NCBI GenBank assembly: GCA_022494885.1
Contig: JAGVSM010003561.1
Location: forward strand, 62,001 to 126,000
DNA length: 64,000 nucleotides
Direction: 5' to 3'
Source: Micrasema longulum
Lineage: Eukaryota; Arthropoda; Insecta; Trichoptera; Brachycentridae
Position 1 is the first letter of the stretch; the number at the start of each line of letters is the position of its first letter. The position numbers and the translations under genes are program-made. A model generated the notes under the pieces. The model saw only the letters and a program-made list of their open reading frames with translations. It was not told the DNA's origin and did no database searches. Below are positions 34,801 through 46,200 of the stretch, piece by piece.

Positions 34801-37800
34801 CACATATTGGAATAAAACGATACTTCTGTGAAATTTGTGGGAAATGTGAGTACTTCATTATTAAAGTTTTATTTTGTAATATTTGTAAATAATATTATTC
34901 TGTGTCCGTCCGGGCGGATGATAAATACAATTATTTTTTTGTTTTCGACGTGGTTACTTCAAGGTAAAATTCCTGAAAAAGGAAATCGAATGGAAATAAA
35001 TCCGGCTTTGTAGTATAGTGGTTGGTGCATTCACCAAGATGCCCTAGATCAGAGGTTGGCAAACTGCAGCTCGCAAGCCACATGTAACTCTTTAGCCTCT
35101 TGACCGCGGCTCACACAACACAAGTTTCTCCTTTATTTGATTGATTTCTAAGGAAGAACTTTCAGGATTATTGCCACTGATAGTTCCAACACGTGGCGAT
35201 AATATTGCAAATGCTGTCATTAAATGCATGGAAAAACATCATATTAAACTTGATAAAATTGTTTCAATGATGCAGATGGGGCAAAATGTTTTTTTAAAAA
35301 TATTTTTAAGTCAAAAATTAATCACGAGACACCTCTTTTTACCAGATGGACATGGTGAAAATCGGAATAATCGGCGCGCGTGCATGAGAATATCCATGAT
35401 TATAGAGGAAGCGAGATCTGAATGCAAAGATGCATCATTCATCAAGAACATTTCCAGAAGAAATGTTTTAATGATCAATATTGTCATCACAATTTTAGCT
35501 AAAGCTTTTTATCATCGCCAATTTAAATAATTTCTAGTTAAAATGGAGAGCGAATATGCATATTTTCTGCTGCTTATGCACGTTCTTTATTAAAAAAGTA
35601 CGTTGGCTTATATAAGAAACAGTTTAAAACAGGAATTTGGCTCTTAAAGGAAATCTCAATTGTTTGATTGCTGATCTTTAGCTCTTTTGACTAATGAGTT
35701 TGCCAACCACTACCCTAGATGAAGGTAAGGTGATCAGTCTTAGACTAGCACCTGAAACGTAAGACTGATCACCTTACCTTCGTGTAATAGATGATCAAAA
35801 CATACTGCATTTGGTATCCTTATCTCCGTGTAGCAGATCAAATAACTACATTCATCGAAATTTGTGTTATAATAAAATAATCTGTTTTTTTAAATGATAA
35901 AATATATGGTGTCATTGACTCTCAATAGTTAGTTGGTAATGAAATGTTCAAATTTTGTAATTTTCTAAAAATGTTTTTATTTTAGTGAATCGCTTTGGCG
36001 TACACATATTGTACTTTCAAAAATCAATAAGTTTAGAAACCGGTAGACATTTATTAAAAAAAAAAAAAAAAGCATTTATATTTCTCCTTTAATTAAAGAT
36101 TACAGAAATGAAAAAGACCACCGTAACATGCACAAAAGAGGACACAATCACAAATGCGATATTTGCTCCAAATGTTTCAACACAAAGGCAAAATTAAATC
36201 TCCATGTTGAAATTCATTCATCTGACAGAAAGAAGTTTGGTTGCAAAATTAAAGGTTGTAAAAAATCTTTTTTGAGTCTAGGTGGACTCGAAAGACATCT
36301 GTAAGTGTGATATTTTATTTATTTTCTTGAAAAACATACGTTTTCAGATTTATTTTTTAGAAGCGATTTATACATATTTGTACCAAGAGTCAAACTAGAG
36401 GATGGGTCATGGGGATATTATAAATGAATATTCTGAGACCCAAAATATTTCATTTATTGCTCGAACATTGTAAAATCTTGACCCGGATTGTACTGAATAC
36501 ATATCTTTTTTTAAAGTGGTTAGTGGGTTGGCTAGACAGAAGTCAGAAGAATTATTCAACCATGTTGATAAATAATAGCATGGATATTTTTAGATATTTA
36601 AAAAAATGAATGTATGAAATATTTTTTATATGAAATAAATTTAAGAGTCCCCCTCATCTCACCACTAGGGAAACCTGTCCTAAGGAGGATCTGTACAATA
36701 AAAACACTAGTAGGTTAGACACGTTTTATTATTATTTTGCACTGCATATAAAAAAGTCTCTCAAAAACAGGTTGTAAAATCTATTACCGCAAAAATGGAG
36801 CAGACTATTGGAATCGTTATGTTGGTAAACCATTATTATTATTGTTTCTATAAACTGTTGATTACACATCAAGAAAGGCTGATAATCAGTGTCGTAGCTA
36901 GGGGCTGGCCAGGCGAAACTCTCAGGGGAGCGCACTCTGCAGACCCACAGCCTTCTTTTCTCTTTCTCTTCCTAGAAAATAAGTCTCGGGGGGCGCAACA
37001 TTCAAATCTTGCCAGGGGCACTCATGACCCTAGGTACGATTTTGGTAATAATAACCCAGAAGAAACTCATTTTCCATATTTTTTCTTTTACAATTTGCGA
37101 TAAATGTTTTGGATGCAGCCTTGACTGTATTTCTGTGTAGTTCTTATACGCGTGTATTTTTAAGATGAAATATATTTAGAAAAAAACTAAGCGAGATAGA
37201 ATGTATTTTTGAAATAAAAATATATTTGCGTGGGAAATTATGTTTTAAACCTTTCGCCTTTGTTATTCTATATTGTTGAATGATTTCTCATATGAAAAAA
37301 GCCTTATGAGTAGTAAATAATGCATTTGAAAATGTTGTTATTTATGAATGGTTAAGCGCTACACAACACACATGTTTTATGGACATCTTCTTTCTTGATG
37401 GCATCTAATATGCTTACCAATATCTGAACAGAGATGAAGGAAATAATTATTTAATAGATATCTCGGCCGAGATTAATGAATTATTGGGGAATGTGGAAAT
37501 CTAGGCATGAGAAAAGGTATAGAGATCGGGTTATTTATCCTTTTTATGTTTACTCTTTTCCAGACTCTTTCATTCCGGTTTGAAAAATTTTATATGTCAT
37601 TTGTGCAGTAAGAGTTTCATAGATAAATACCAATTGGAAATCCACATCCGTTCACATACTAATGAGAGACCGTACTCTTGTAGCTACTGTAGTAAATCAT
37701 TTATCACATCTTCTGCGAGATCATTCCACGAACGATGGTATGTACTTTGTTATAATTATATTAAAAATTGAGGATCAAATAATTAATTAAAAATTTTATA

Positions 37801-38523
37801 AAATAAAATATATATATAAAATATATGATGTTCATTAAAATATGGATGAAATTTACGATGTATTTACTCTTGTACCTATCAAAATTAAATACTGCAAGTT
37901 TATTATTGAATTACTGGTACCCCTTAGTATGTCTCTATTTTTTTCTACTTATGTTGGTAGTCACCATTACACAGAAAAGTATTTTTTTTAAAGTTTAACA
38001 GCTGGCATCTGGTTGGTTTGTTTGTCTTAGAGCTAATTCTTGCCGTCCTCATAAATTATATTTAAGCCAAGTTTTTAATACATTATATCACTAAAATTAT
38101 ACTAATTTGATTTAATAAACATAAAGTAAAAATGAAAATATCCACAGGAATTTATTCAGGTCTGATTAGTTTGTTCAGAAGCAAGAAGACACGAAGAAAA
38201 TAAAAGCATTACTGTGAATCTAGATTTTGATTTACAAATTCAATTTTTATTATTATTGTTTGAGTGTAATTTTAAAAAGTAATTGGACATTGTGAACTTT
38301 TTTCAGGCATAATAATATTAAGAACTATCAATGTACATACTGCGACAAGAGTTTTGTGAGTTCATCCGGTCGTAAGCGACACCTCCTCATACATTCCAAG
38401 GAGCAACTTAAGTTCTGCAGATTTTGTGGAAAGAAGTTCTCCCGAGACGACAACAAGAAAAGGCACGAAATGGCAATGCACGGTGTTTCTGATGACAAGA
38501 ATCCACCACTTTTATTTGTCTGA
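31804..38523 (+). CDS. Gene D: ZAD C2H2 zinc-finger protein (415 aa)
   Basis: Six plus-strand exons: 31804-31935, 33098-33449, 34675-34845, 36099-36300, 37564-37737 and 38307-38523 (stop TGA), with phases 0,1,1,2,2. The start is the first ATG in the frame and gives a ZAD that begins HICRVCLGEG. Exon 2 continues ICEICFKNLCSAYKFRQLCE and then an acidic Asp/Glu-rich linker. A lysine-rich stretch precedes eight C2H2 fingers with the same oddities as B and C: a short second finger (CX2CX9HX3H), CX4C in finger 4 (CKIKGC) and HX4H in the last. The donor at 33450 was chosen because it alone keeps phase 1, as in B and C. Introns 1 and 3 are enlarged by MITE, LINE, SINE and hAT insertions, so the coding part has resisted damage. 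Expected nuclear regulator, target unknown. Confidence 0.92.
32391..32664. mobile_element. MITE with about 35-bp inverted ends
   Basis: ATATATTATCGGTGATAATG and CAATACCGCAT at the left are answered by ATGCGGTATTG and CAGTATCACTGATGATATAT at the right. The inside is AT-rich and non-coding. It lies in the first intron of gene D. Confidence 0.65.
32851..32866. repeat. Perfect palindrome CCCGAGTATACTCGGG
   Basis: A 16-base perfect palindrome followed by CGTAGTCCTTAAGCGGTC. It resembles the end of a DNA transposon, but no partner end was found nearby. It lies in the first intron of gene D. Confidence 0.5.
33530..33800 (+). mobile_element. LINE C-terminus with 3' repeat block
   Basis: The plus strand reads MNVIEVRFL, then MRDGVTNNEIRQECKSELLK, then decays through stops. 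This is the end of a LINE ORF2 that elsewhere runs on to a GRGRPR motif, here visible at the DNA level near 33715. It is followed by the GTGCCATTTTTGT..CCTCAAGGGCGC block. It lies in the second intron of gene D. Confidence 0.6.
33878..34051 (-). repeat. SINE S2, minus copy
   Basis: Nearly the full reverse complement of the copy at 16466, from TTGCACCACAACAGGCTAGG to CACTACACCACGGAGGCCGC. The B box GGGTTTGATTCCC is intact apart from one base. Confidence 0.8.
34090..34410 (-). mobile_element. LINE fragment, reverse transcriptase tail
   Basis: The minus strand reads LIYAFVVSRVDYCNGIYACI, then NRAVRLIFGISKFSHITPLL, the segment after the catalytic core in CR1/jockey-type LINEs. Only about 60 codons are clean. 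It lies in the second intron of gene D. Confidence 0.65.
34440..34535 (+). mobile_element. LINE fragment, last codons
   Basis: The plus strand reads ACITRCMNAEEAIDRKCMSG before a stop, matching the end encoded on the minus strand near 62580 (RACMKRCMNVEEAI). Confidence 0.5.
35050..35712 (+). mobile_element. hAT derivative with 8-bp target duplication
   Basis: The left end CAGAGGTTGGCAAACTGC and the right end, reverse complemented as TAGTGGTTGGCAAACTC, form the terminal inverted repeat. CCCTAGAT stands on both sides (35042-35049 and 35713-35720), which is the 8-bp duplication of hAT elements. The element is only 663 bp, so it is an internal-deletion derivative. Confidence 0.88.
35141..35530 (+). 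pseudogene. hAT transposase remnant
   Basis: The frame begins with EELSGLLPLIVPTRGDNIAN, then AVIKCMEKHHIKLDKIVSM, a segment just before the DGA-type catalytic region of hAT transposases of the GTF2IRD2/ZBED-like kind. It then runs into unrelated sequence (about MQMGQN onward) and on to a stop. Most of the core and the dimerisation domain are deleted. Confidence 0.65.
35721..35781. repeat. Perfect 22-bp inverted repeat in the SINE tail
   Basis: Arms 35721-35742 (starts GAAGGTAAGGTGATCAG) and 35760-35781 (ends CTGATCACCTTACCTTC) are exact reverse complements around a 17-base loop. The right arm is the normal S1 tail and the left arm is an added inverted copy. Confidence 0.85.
36301..37563. 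other. Fourth intron of gene D
   Basis: Mostly AT-rich. The stretch near 36640-36930 shares weak similarity with sequence at 29790-29860 and may be an eroded LINE 3' end. A GC-richer piece near 36890-37030 (GTGTCGTAGCTAGGGGCTGG) is probably another transposon relic. No exon is needed here for phase. Confidence 0.35.
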
Positions 38524-38614
38524 AGAAAATGTAATTGAAATTTTTTTTATTGCCTTATTTTATAACTATTTCCACTTTAAAAAGTACAACTTATCCTTAT
38601 ATTATATAATTTTC

Positions 38615-38879
38615 TGTACGTGTGTCACCGGACTCCCTAAACAGCTGGACCGATTTTGATGAAATTTTTTATGTGTGTTTGAGTGGGTCCCTGGATGGTT
38701 TAGATTTACAATTGGATCCGGTAGGTGAAATGGAAAGGATTGAAATGTCAAACTCAATGTCAAATGTCACTTAGTATATAGTTTATTGAAAATTCAAATA
38801 TCGAAAAAACATTTTCTGAACCAGCTAATAGCAGGCAAGCCAACGTTTAGGCAGGACAACATCTGTCGGGTCCGCTAGT
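38615..38879 (+). mobile_element. Helitron-like 3' end
   Basis: AACAGCTGGACCGATTTTGA and TGAAATTTTTTATGTGTG lead, after about 170 bases, to CATCTGTCGGGTCCGCTAGT. A CTAG-type end after a GC-rich hairpin-prone stretch is what Helitron copies in moths show. There are no inverted repeats or target duplications, as expected. The left boundary is uncertain. It starts about 90 bases after the gene D stop. Confidence 0.5.
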
Positions 38880-38929
38880 ATTACATAAATAATTTTATTT
38901 ATGGTTGATATAATATATTTATTTTAAAA

Positions 38930-39056
38930 GATTTTATACTGAAATATGTCATAGTCTGGCACCTGAAACTCAAGATTGACAATCTTGCCTTTGTGTCTAC
39001 ATAATATAACAAATGATCGGGATATGCCACAGGCGCAGATGAGGGAATGACGATAT
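38930..39056 (+). repeat. SINE S1, tail only
   Basis: ATGTCATAGTCTGGCACCTG and a decayed GATTGACAATCTTGCC tail correspond to the S1 3' half. A full S1 copy follows after about 25 bases. Confidence 0.6.
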
Positions 39057-39080
39057 AGCGTAAGGTATACATTAACACCT

Positions 39081-39443
39081 CTGTGCCCAGGCGGATGAAG
39101 AATACAGTTCTGTTTCTGAAATAGAACCAAAACCCTGGATGACTCTTCTATTCGGTGGCTGCTCGGGAAAATCCTGAATAAGGAAAACAAGCAGAGATAA
39201 GTCCGCCTCTTTGTGTAGTGGTTGACGTTTGCCTGCGATTCTTAATGTTCTGGGTTCGATTCCTGGCAGTGTGGACATGATATATTTATTTTTAGAGTTT
39301 TTTAAATTGCAGTATTTCATTGTTTCTGGACTGGCACCTGAAGCGTAAGACTGATCACTTCACATAACAGATGATCGAACTCAGCTGCATTTATTTTACT
39401 GCAATGCTCTGTGCATCACTGGTGTGGAAAGGGGGATGATGAT
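39081..39443 (+). repeat. SINE S1, full-length headed copy
   Basis: Head (GCCCAGGCGGATGAAGAATA), A box (TTTGTGTAGTGGTTGACG), B box (GGGTTCGATTCCTGG) and tail to GGGGGATGATGAT are all present. It lies between the tail-to-tail genes D and E. Confidence 0.85.
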
Positions 39444-40227
39444 ACTTCAACTAAGGACATCCATTATTGTTGATAAAAATGTATTGAAAATGAGTGAGCC
39501 TCATGAAAAACTTGTCATTAATTGAAAATATTTACTCAGAGGTTTAGGTATTCTCTTTATGTATTAAATAATTACTTTATTTTAGAACACTTTTACAAAT
39601 TTTAAGTTTTAAACAAGTTTTTGATATGCAGTATTATTCATTCAGAAATTAATGCAAACTTAACAACAATATTTTGAGTATGTCCGAATCTTTGCAAACA
39701 AGGCTGAATCTACTCTCCAGAGAGCATACATATTTAATAAACTATTCCAAATAGTATGTGAGGAGAGTAAAATATATGGCATGATTCCTCCAATAAATAA
39801 AACTCAGGTTTTACCTGTTGTTAAGGTGGATTCGCAATAAATATTTTTATAGTACAAATTTAAGTATTTTTTAAAGATTATCTCAAATTAAGTATTAAAA
39901 TGTTGCTGACATTAAATATTATAAAAGCGAATGATATTATATTTTTATAAGTATGTACGATAACATAAATATATGTTGGAATTTTAATGTTTGTTTTATT
40001 ATAAACATAGCAAGGAATAAAAGGTACAGAACAATTGCCCTAAAAAATATTTAAGATTTCTGGTATGAATTTTTATAGCTGGTATTTTTTTGTGGAAAAC
40101 AAATAAAAATAATAAAATCATTATTTATATTGTATTTTAAATACATTAACAGTATTATTCCTATACACCATTTCTATCAAATAATATTATGTACATTTCT
40201 TTTGTAAAACTATTCATAAATTATGCG
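39444..40227. other. Gap between genes D and E
   Basis: AT-rich sequence that should hold the 3' UTR of gene E (minus). A TTTATT (AATAAA on the minus strand) near 39995 could be its poly(A) signal. No repeat recognised. Confidence 0.35.
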
Positions 40228-43200
40228 CTATTTACACGTAATTGGAAAACCTGTAGGCTTTAAATCATCTGGAAGTTGAGGATTGTGTTCTGCCGGTATA
40301 TTAATTGAAGGAGGAATTTGTTGTCTCAAGTCTCCTTTCAAATCTCGATCTTCTTCAGTGAGAACATGAGTGGATTTGAATATAGCGTGGATCACCTTTT
40401 TGGGCTCAGCTTTAACAACTGAAAGAGAGTTGGTGTCATTAGGTGTTGTTAAAAATAATAAATCTGAAGGAAAAAGTTAATAATTGATACTTGTTAAATT
40501 GAAAAATACAAAGCACTAATTTGTGTTTTAATAAATTAAGTAAAATAATAGGTAGGTATTAAGATGTTTTTTAAGAATATTGCATGTAATTTACGATGAA
40601 GTAGAACAAACTTATTTTTTAAACACTCGCTCCATTCATTCAAATCGGAATATTTTAAATAAAGTTGCGCACTTTCTTTTTTAAAAATGTGAAAGCGTTG
40701 ATAGAAAAAAAAAGTATAGACCTTTGCATTTAAAAGTTTTTTCTCAAACTTAACTCAATAACTTCTTTAATTGCATGAACGAGTCTTCAGTCTTCTGAAT
40801 GCAGTATTTTGTTGTGAAAATTGCTTTGGATAAATCTGATTGTATTTGAGAATAAAACAATACATCTGTTCTATTATATGTAGTTGGAGAGTAATTAAAG
40901 CAAATTCTCGTAACACATGGTGGCATTTTTCTGTGCAGTATCATGTCTGATCACAACAAAAGTCTGTTAGAGGAAGAAGGCGTGTATTGAGATGCGTCAA
41001 TTTTGCACTCCTAATATCTAATTAATTATACATCATTGGCCAAACTACGATTTGAATGTAAAGATAAGTCATTAATATATGGTTTTCAAATAGTAATCAA
41101 AGAATTGCATACCAGATTCACATCCACACATAATATTACAATTAAAATAAATACGCAGTATCTAAAAATAAGTTTGTTACGAAGTTACCTGGAGCGTATG
41201 GATTAAGTGTCTCTGCTATCTGGAATTCATTTGGATGCATTCGGCGCTTATGGATCCGACAGTTAGAACCATTGCTAAAGGTCCGTGAACACCAGGGACA
41301 AGTATATGGACGTTCTCCTGTATGCAGTTTTACATGACACTATAACAAATATTAAATAATGTAAAATTTACAAGATATATACATGGTATAGCAATAATTC
41401 ATGTAAAGGTTATAAGCCACATATGAAAAACAATACATGTATGTAATATGATAATATCTAAACAACGGATAAGAGCCTGTATTCTATCACAATTTCGTTT
41501 CGTAAGTTAGTTTGATTCTCATATATCCGTCTCACTCTAACGCAATCAAAATCGTATTTCACCCTCGTTTCCGCTCAAAAGGTAATAATGAATACCCATT
41601 CATGAGGCCCAAGCTCGAAGATTAGTTATAGACTTTTTAGTTTACTATATTTAGTGAGGGTGAACGTGTATATATTTTTAAAAATACATTTTAAAAATAT
41701 ATATATATATTGTCAGTTAAAATTGACAATTGATCATAGAGGCGAAAATTACGACCTCTGCATCAGAGGTTCAAGATGCGATCCTCACTCTACCGTAACT
41801 TGAATAGTTTTTTCTAGTACAGCTAAAGCAGCACCGAAATTAAAACATTGGTGTTTATAATTTAAAAAAAATAAAGAGGATTTGAAATAAGGGATAAAAG
41901 CAAATACGCCACTGTCCATAATCACTATGTTTGGGAAGACCGACAAAACTAGCAGTGAAAATATTATTTTTTTTAGTTCAATGTGTACATTCTTACGTAA
42001 AAAGAATTGTCTTTGCTATCTTTTATACCACACACAAGTTGCACATTGAACTTGAAAGAAATAGTATTTTTGCTACTGGTTTTGTTAGTCTTCCCAAAAA
42101 CAGTAATCATGGACAGTGATGCTTTTGCTTTTAACCCTTTCAAATGTTCTACCTATTTTTATTTAATAATTAATTTTGCGGGCTAGTTAAAAAAAAATAT
42201 TTTGGATTCATACTAAGAACAAATATTTCACCAAATTAGGAGGTTACGATCTGAAACTACAATCGTCGTAAGAAAGTGATAGTTAATAAAAGAATTTTGG
42301 TAATAAATGATACAATTGTAATAAAATACACACTTTTAAATCTTTACTACGTTTGAAGGCTTTGTTGCAGAATGGGCAGATGTGGTTGGCTTTAGTATCG
42401 TGAACAGAAAGGTGATTCTTGAGAGTCCTTCGGGAATTCAAGAGCATCGGGCAGTTGGGACATTGGTAGGCTGTGTCACTGTGAGTATCCATATGTCGAA
42501 TCATAGCGCCTTTAGTTTTGAATCTAAAAAAAAATGAATAGATATTTTAGCAGTAATGGAGGGAAATACTTGCACCAAAACTTGAGACAGCTGATTTATT
42601 TTTGTAAATTATATTGAGCTATAAAAAAAACATACAACTAATATTATTTCCTTATACTGTAGTTTGTGTTTCTTAATATTGTCAATATTGCTTATTAAAA
42701 AGGTGAAAACTATTTTCCAATTTACCGTTTTGTACATTCCGTGCAACAGAAATTCTTTTCTTCGCCATGTCGGATGCGGTGTTCGTCCAAGTTTGCCTTA
42801 GCTCCGAATGCATGACCGCATAAATCACAAATAAAGGGCTTTAACTTATCGTGTATGACACGTTTGTGAGTTCTAAGTGCTCCTTTAGATGAGAATCTGG
42901 AATAAATGGAGTAAAAATAAATAAAATTATTTCAAAACACTTAAAACAAATACCTATGCAAGAAAAATAAATCTTGCGAACAGAATACACTTGCGTAAGT
43001 ACGCAAAGTTAACTGCAGAAACATAATTTCAATTCAGTGTTTGCGGGTCATTGGAAAAGGGTATTCGGTCCTTATCGGGACATCACAGAAGTTTATCGGG
43101 GACTGTAATTTTACGTTGTGTAGCATTTTGAAGATTACCTTTATATTATTAAGAGACATTTATTGTTTGACTGTGGTAAAGCATAAACAGCTGACATTTA

Positions 43201-46200
43201 AAATAAGTGCATTTAATATGGAAGTCTGGGAGTTTGAAGAACTTTTTACGTAAGTTATTCGAGTAACAAATACTTACTTCTGACCGCACACATCACAGGG
43301 CAAGACGAATCTTTCTTCTCTGGGGATATGTGTCAATTCGTGGGACTTAAGAATTCGGGCGGTCGTGAAGCGCTTGGCACACTTGCAACATACAAATGGA
43401 TATTCTTCCTTGGGCATGTGATATAGTACGTGGTTACTGAGAGCAGTTCTGGAGCCAAATATTCTGCCGCATGTGTCACATCTGCAGACAAATCAGACGC
43501 ATCACAAATAAAGGTGTAATAATATTTATTGTCTTGTCATTGAGCAGAACTCGAGGCGATTATAATCTTTATGATGAAATCATGTTGCTTATGGCTATCT
43601 TGACATTTAAAATTTTTGGCCTTGGGCAAAAAGCAATATAACCATTTAATATATTTATTTATTTATTTAAGTCCGTAGCTAATTCAACCAACATAATATT
43701 ATTTAGAAAATATTTTTTTTTATTTTGGGCATTTCATCCTGAAAATTATGATTTCTGTCAAGGGTAGAATATAAAATGCATAGCATTAGGTGTATGATTG
43801 TGTAAAAATGAAAGAAGCCAAAAAAACCAAAAAAATATCTCATTTTCTGACAAGAATTTTCCTACACTGTGGATAATTTCAGGATCGAGGCTGGAGAGGA
43901 GTGATGATAATATAGGAGTACGTACTTTATTTGTCTCTTATTGGACAACCAAAGAATATGTGATCTGGAGTTTCGTGGTCCAGACCACATTCACACCATG
44001 GAATTGACACAACATTCATTTTGAATAGACGGCTATTTGCGCTACAGCAACCAATTCATAACCTACTAATATTAGAAATCAATCTCTTAGACAGATTTGT
44101 TTATTGGAACCAAGAAGAGTTTGGAATCCTCTCTTGAATACTCCCTTACATTTGGAAGACAATTCCTACTGAGCATTTTATCAAATTTTTGCCTCGTTCT
44201 GAATTCGAGAAGACGGGTATAAAATACCCACAATAATTGAGAGGACAAGAGCAATCTATCGATGCTGCTTTTGTTAGTTCATTAGAAAATAATAAGGAAC
44301 CTTGTAAACATAAACATTGATAGGTACATATGAAAAAAAATATAAAGGTAAAAAAAATCATACATAGTTAGAAATAAAGAGTCAACATCATCAGGGTCCT
44401 GCACCTGAGCGATGTGCACGAGAGATAATAAAAAAGAGAAACTGCAATTGTCAAACAGTTACTCCTTGAAACGGTTTTATCAGTTTCAAAAAAATAATAT
44501 GAACAAAAATAAGGAAAAACAATGCAATCCACCTTGCCTTGCGATAAGCACAAAAAAGTCTTATTAAAAAGTATATATTAATAATAATAATAATGCTGAG
44601 CGGGAATAAAAAATAATAAAAACACGAGCACCAAAAGCATAAAAAAAAGGTTTTAACATTATATTGTATCATATCACATAAACTAATTGTTGGATGCTCG
44701 ATACCTTCGACCTCGGGACTGTAAAACAAGGCCTGCCCTTTCGCGATACGCGTGTTCGAAGAAAACAGGGAACGTTTGATTTTAGGTAAACTAATTGACG
44801 TTATGGTTTTCAGTGTCAATCCTGGAATTAATGAAAGGAGTAAGGACTTACGGTTTCCTCCCTTTGGCACTGGTCCAGAAAGACACCGTTATCGTTTGCA
44901 CTGGTCACTTTGCACGTTTTCTTATATGTTGGTGATTCGAAATCACTGTCACGCTCGCGGTACGGTTTTCGTTGTTGTTCGCGGTACGGTTTTTTTTTAT
45001 TGTGTTGTCAAGCGTTGCTTTCTTGACTCGCCGTCAGGGAGAAGTAGGTATATTGGGATTCAAAACAAGGACCACCGGAATCAAAGGAAGGAATGGCTTG
45101 GCACTTGAATAAAAGAAAATGAATCCGAAACACTAATAATATTTGTTATTGGACATTGCGATGTTACCAAAAGACAGAAGCTGCTGTTATAAATTACAAT
45201 GGTTGACTATAATTTACTGTACATTTTTTTAAAATTAAAGTTGGGATATTTTGATGTTCCATATATTTTTGGAATAATCATATTATATAAAATGGCTTAC
45301 TTAAAGCATTTCACTGGATCATGCTGAGCAATATGTCGAAGAAGGGACCTTCTAGTTGTCAAGTACTTATAGCAAATGCATACCACTTTGGCTTTTTCGT
45401 TATGAGCCAATTTAACATGTGCTTTTAGTGAAGTCCAATTTGGGAGCTGATCTTCACAAACGTGACAGTCAAATCTGTAAAAAGGTAAATATCATTTTAC
45501 AAAGGCATTGGATTGCATTTTAGTACAGATTACATTATTTAAACATAAAATCATTGAGAATGAGGAAATTCAGTGGTTCTTTGAAATCTTTTTAATTGTT
45601 AATAGACTATGAAACTAAGCCAATTATTTTTTCTAAGTATTTTTATGTATTGTATTATTAGCGCTATGATTATTTTAAGGTTTTGTAATTTTGAAATTAA
45701 TCCGCGTGTGACATCATAAGTTCTCTTCGGCGAGTTCTGCTAATTGGTCAGATGGCTTCCCGTAAACTGGAAATCTATCACAACACTATCATTGGTTGAT
45801 TCGGAAGAACTGGTGAAGTTGTTCAAAGTAGTTCGTTTTTAAAAAAATCCTTTTGATTATTTTTTTCATACATTTTTAGGAAACTTCACAGTATAATTAA
45901 ATGCTCTAACTTTTACCGCGCATAAGAAAATATTTTTTATATCCAATCTCCTTAAAAACTGAACTCTCTCATTAGAGAGTAAAATTTTCCGCTCAGAAAG
46001 TTTATATTTATGACTATATATTATGATTTTTATTGTGAGTCATCTGAATGACTACTAAGTCAAAGTTAACTTAGGCAAAGTTACATTAGTTTTTAATAAA
46101 CTTTTGCAAAATACCTAATAAATGTTCATAAAAGTAAAATATTTCAATAATCTTCTATTAGAAATATAATAGATTTAAGATTGGAAATAATATTGAAAAC

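Larger units (their letters stand above)
34901..35845 (+). repeat. SINE S1, split by a hAT element
   Basis: The head and A-box region (34901-35049) are separated from the tail (35713-35845) by a 663-bp hAT insertion. The head includes GTCCGGGCGG and GGAAATCGAATGGA, and the A box is TAGTATAGTGGTTGGTGC. The stretch between A box and tail is shorter than in other copies and part of the tail is present as an inverted duplicate. It lies in the third intron of gene D. Confidence 0.8.

Noticed and set aside
44752..45108. 118-codon frame in gene E intron 5
   Set aside because: No recognisable domain. The frame crosses a repeated GCGGTACGG word and is probably chance within an inserted element.
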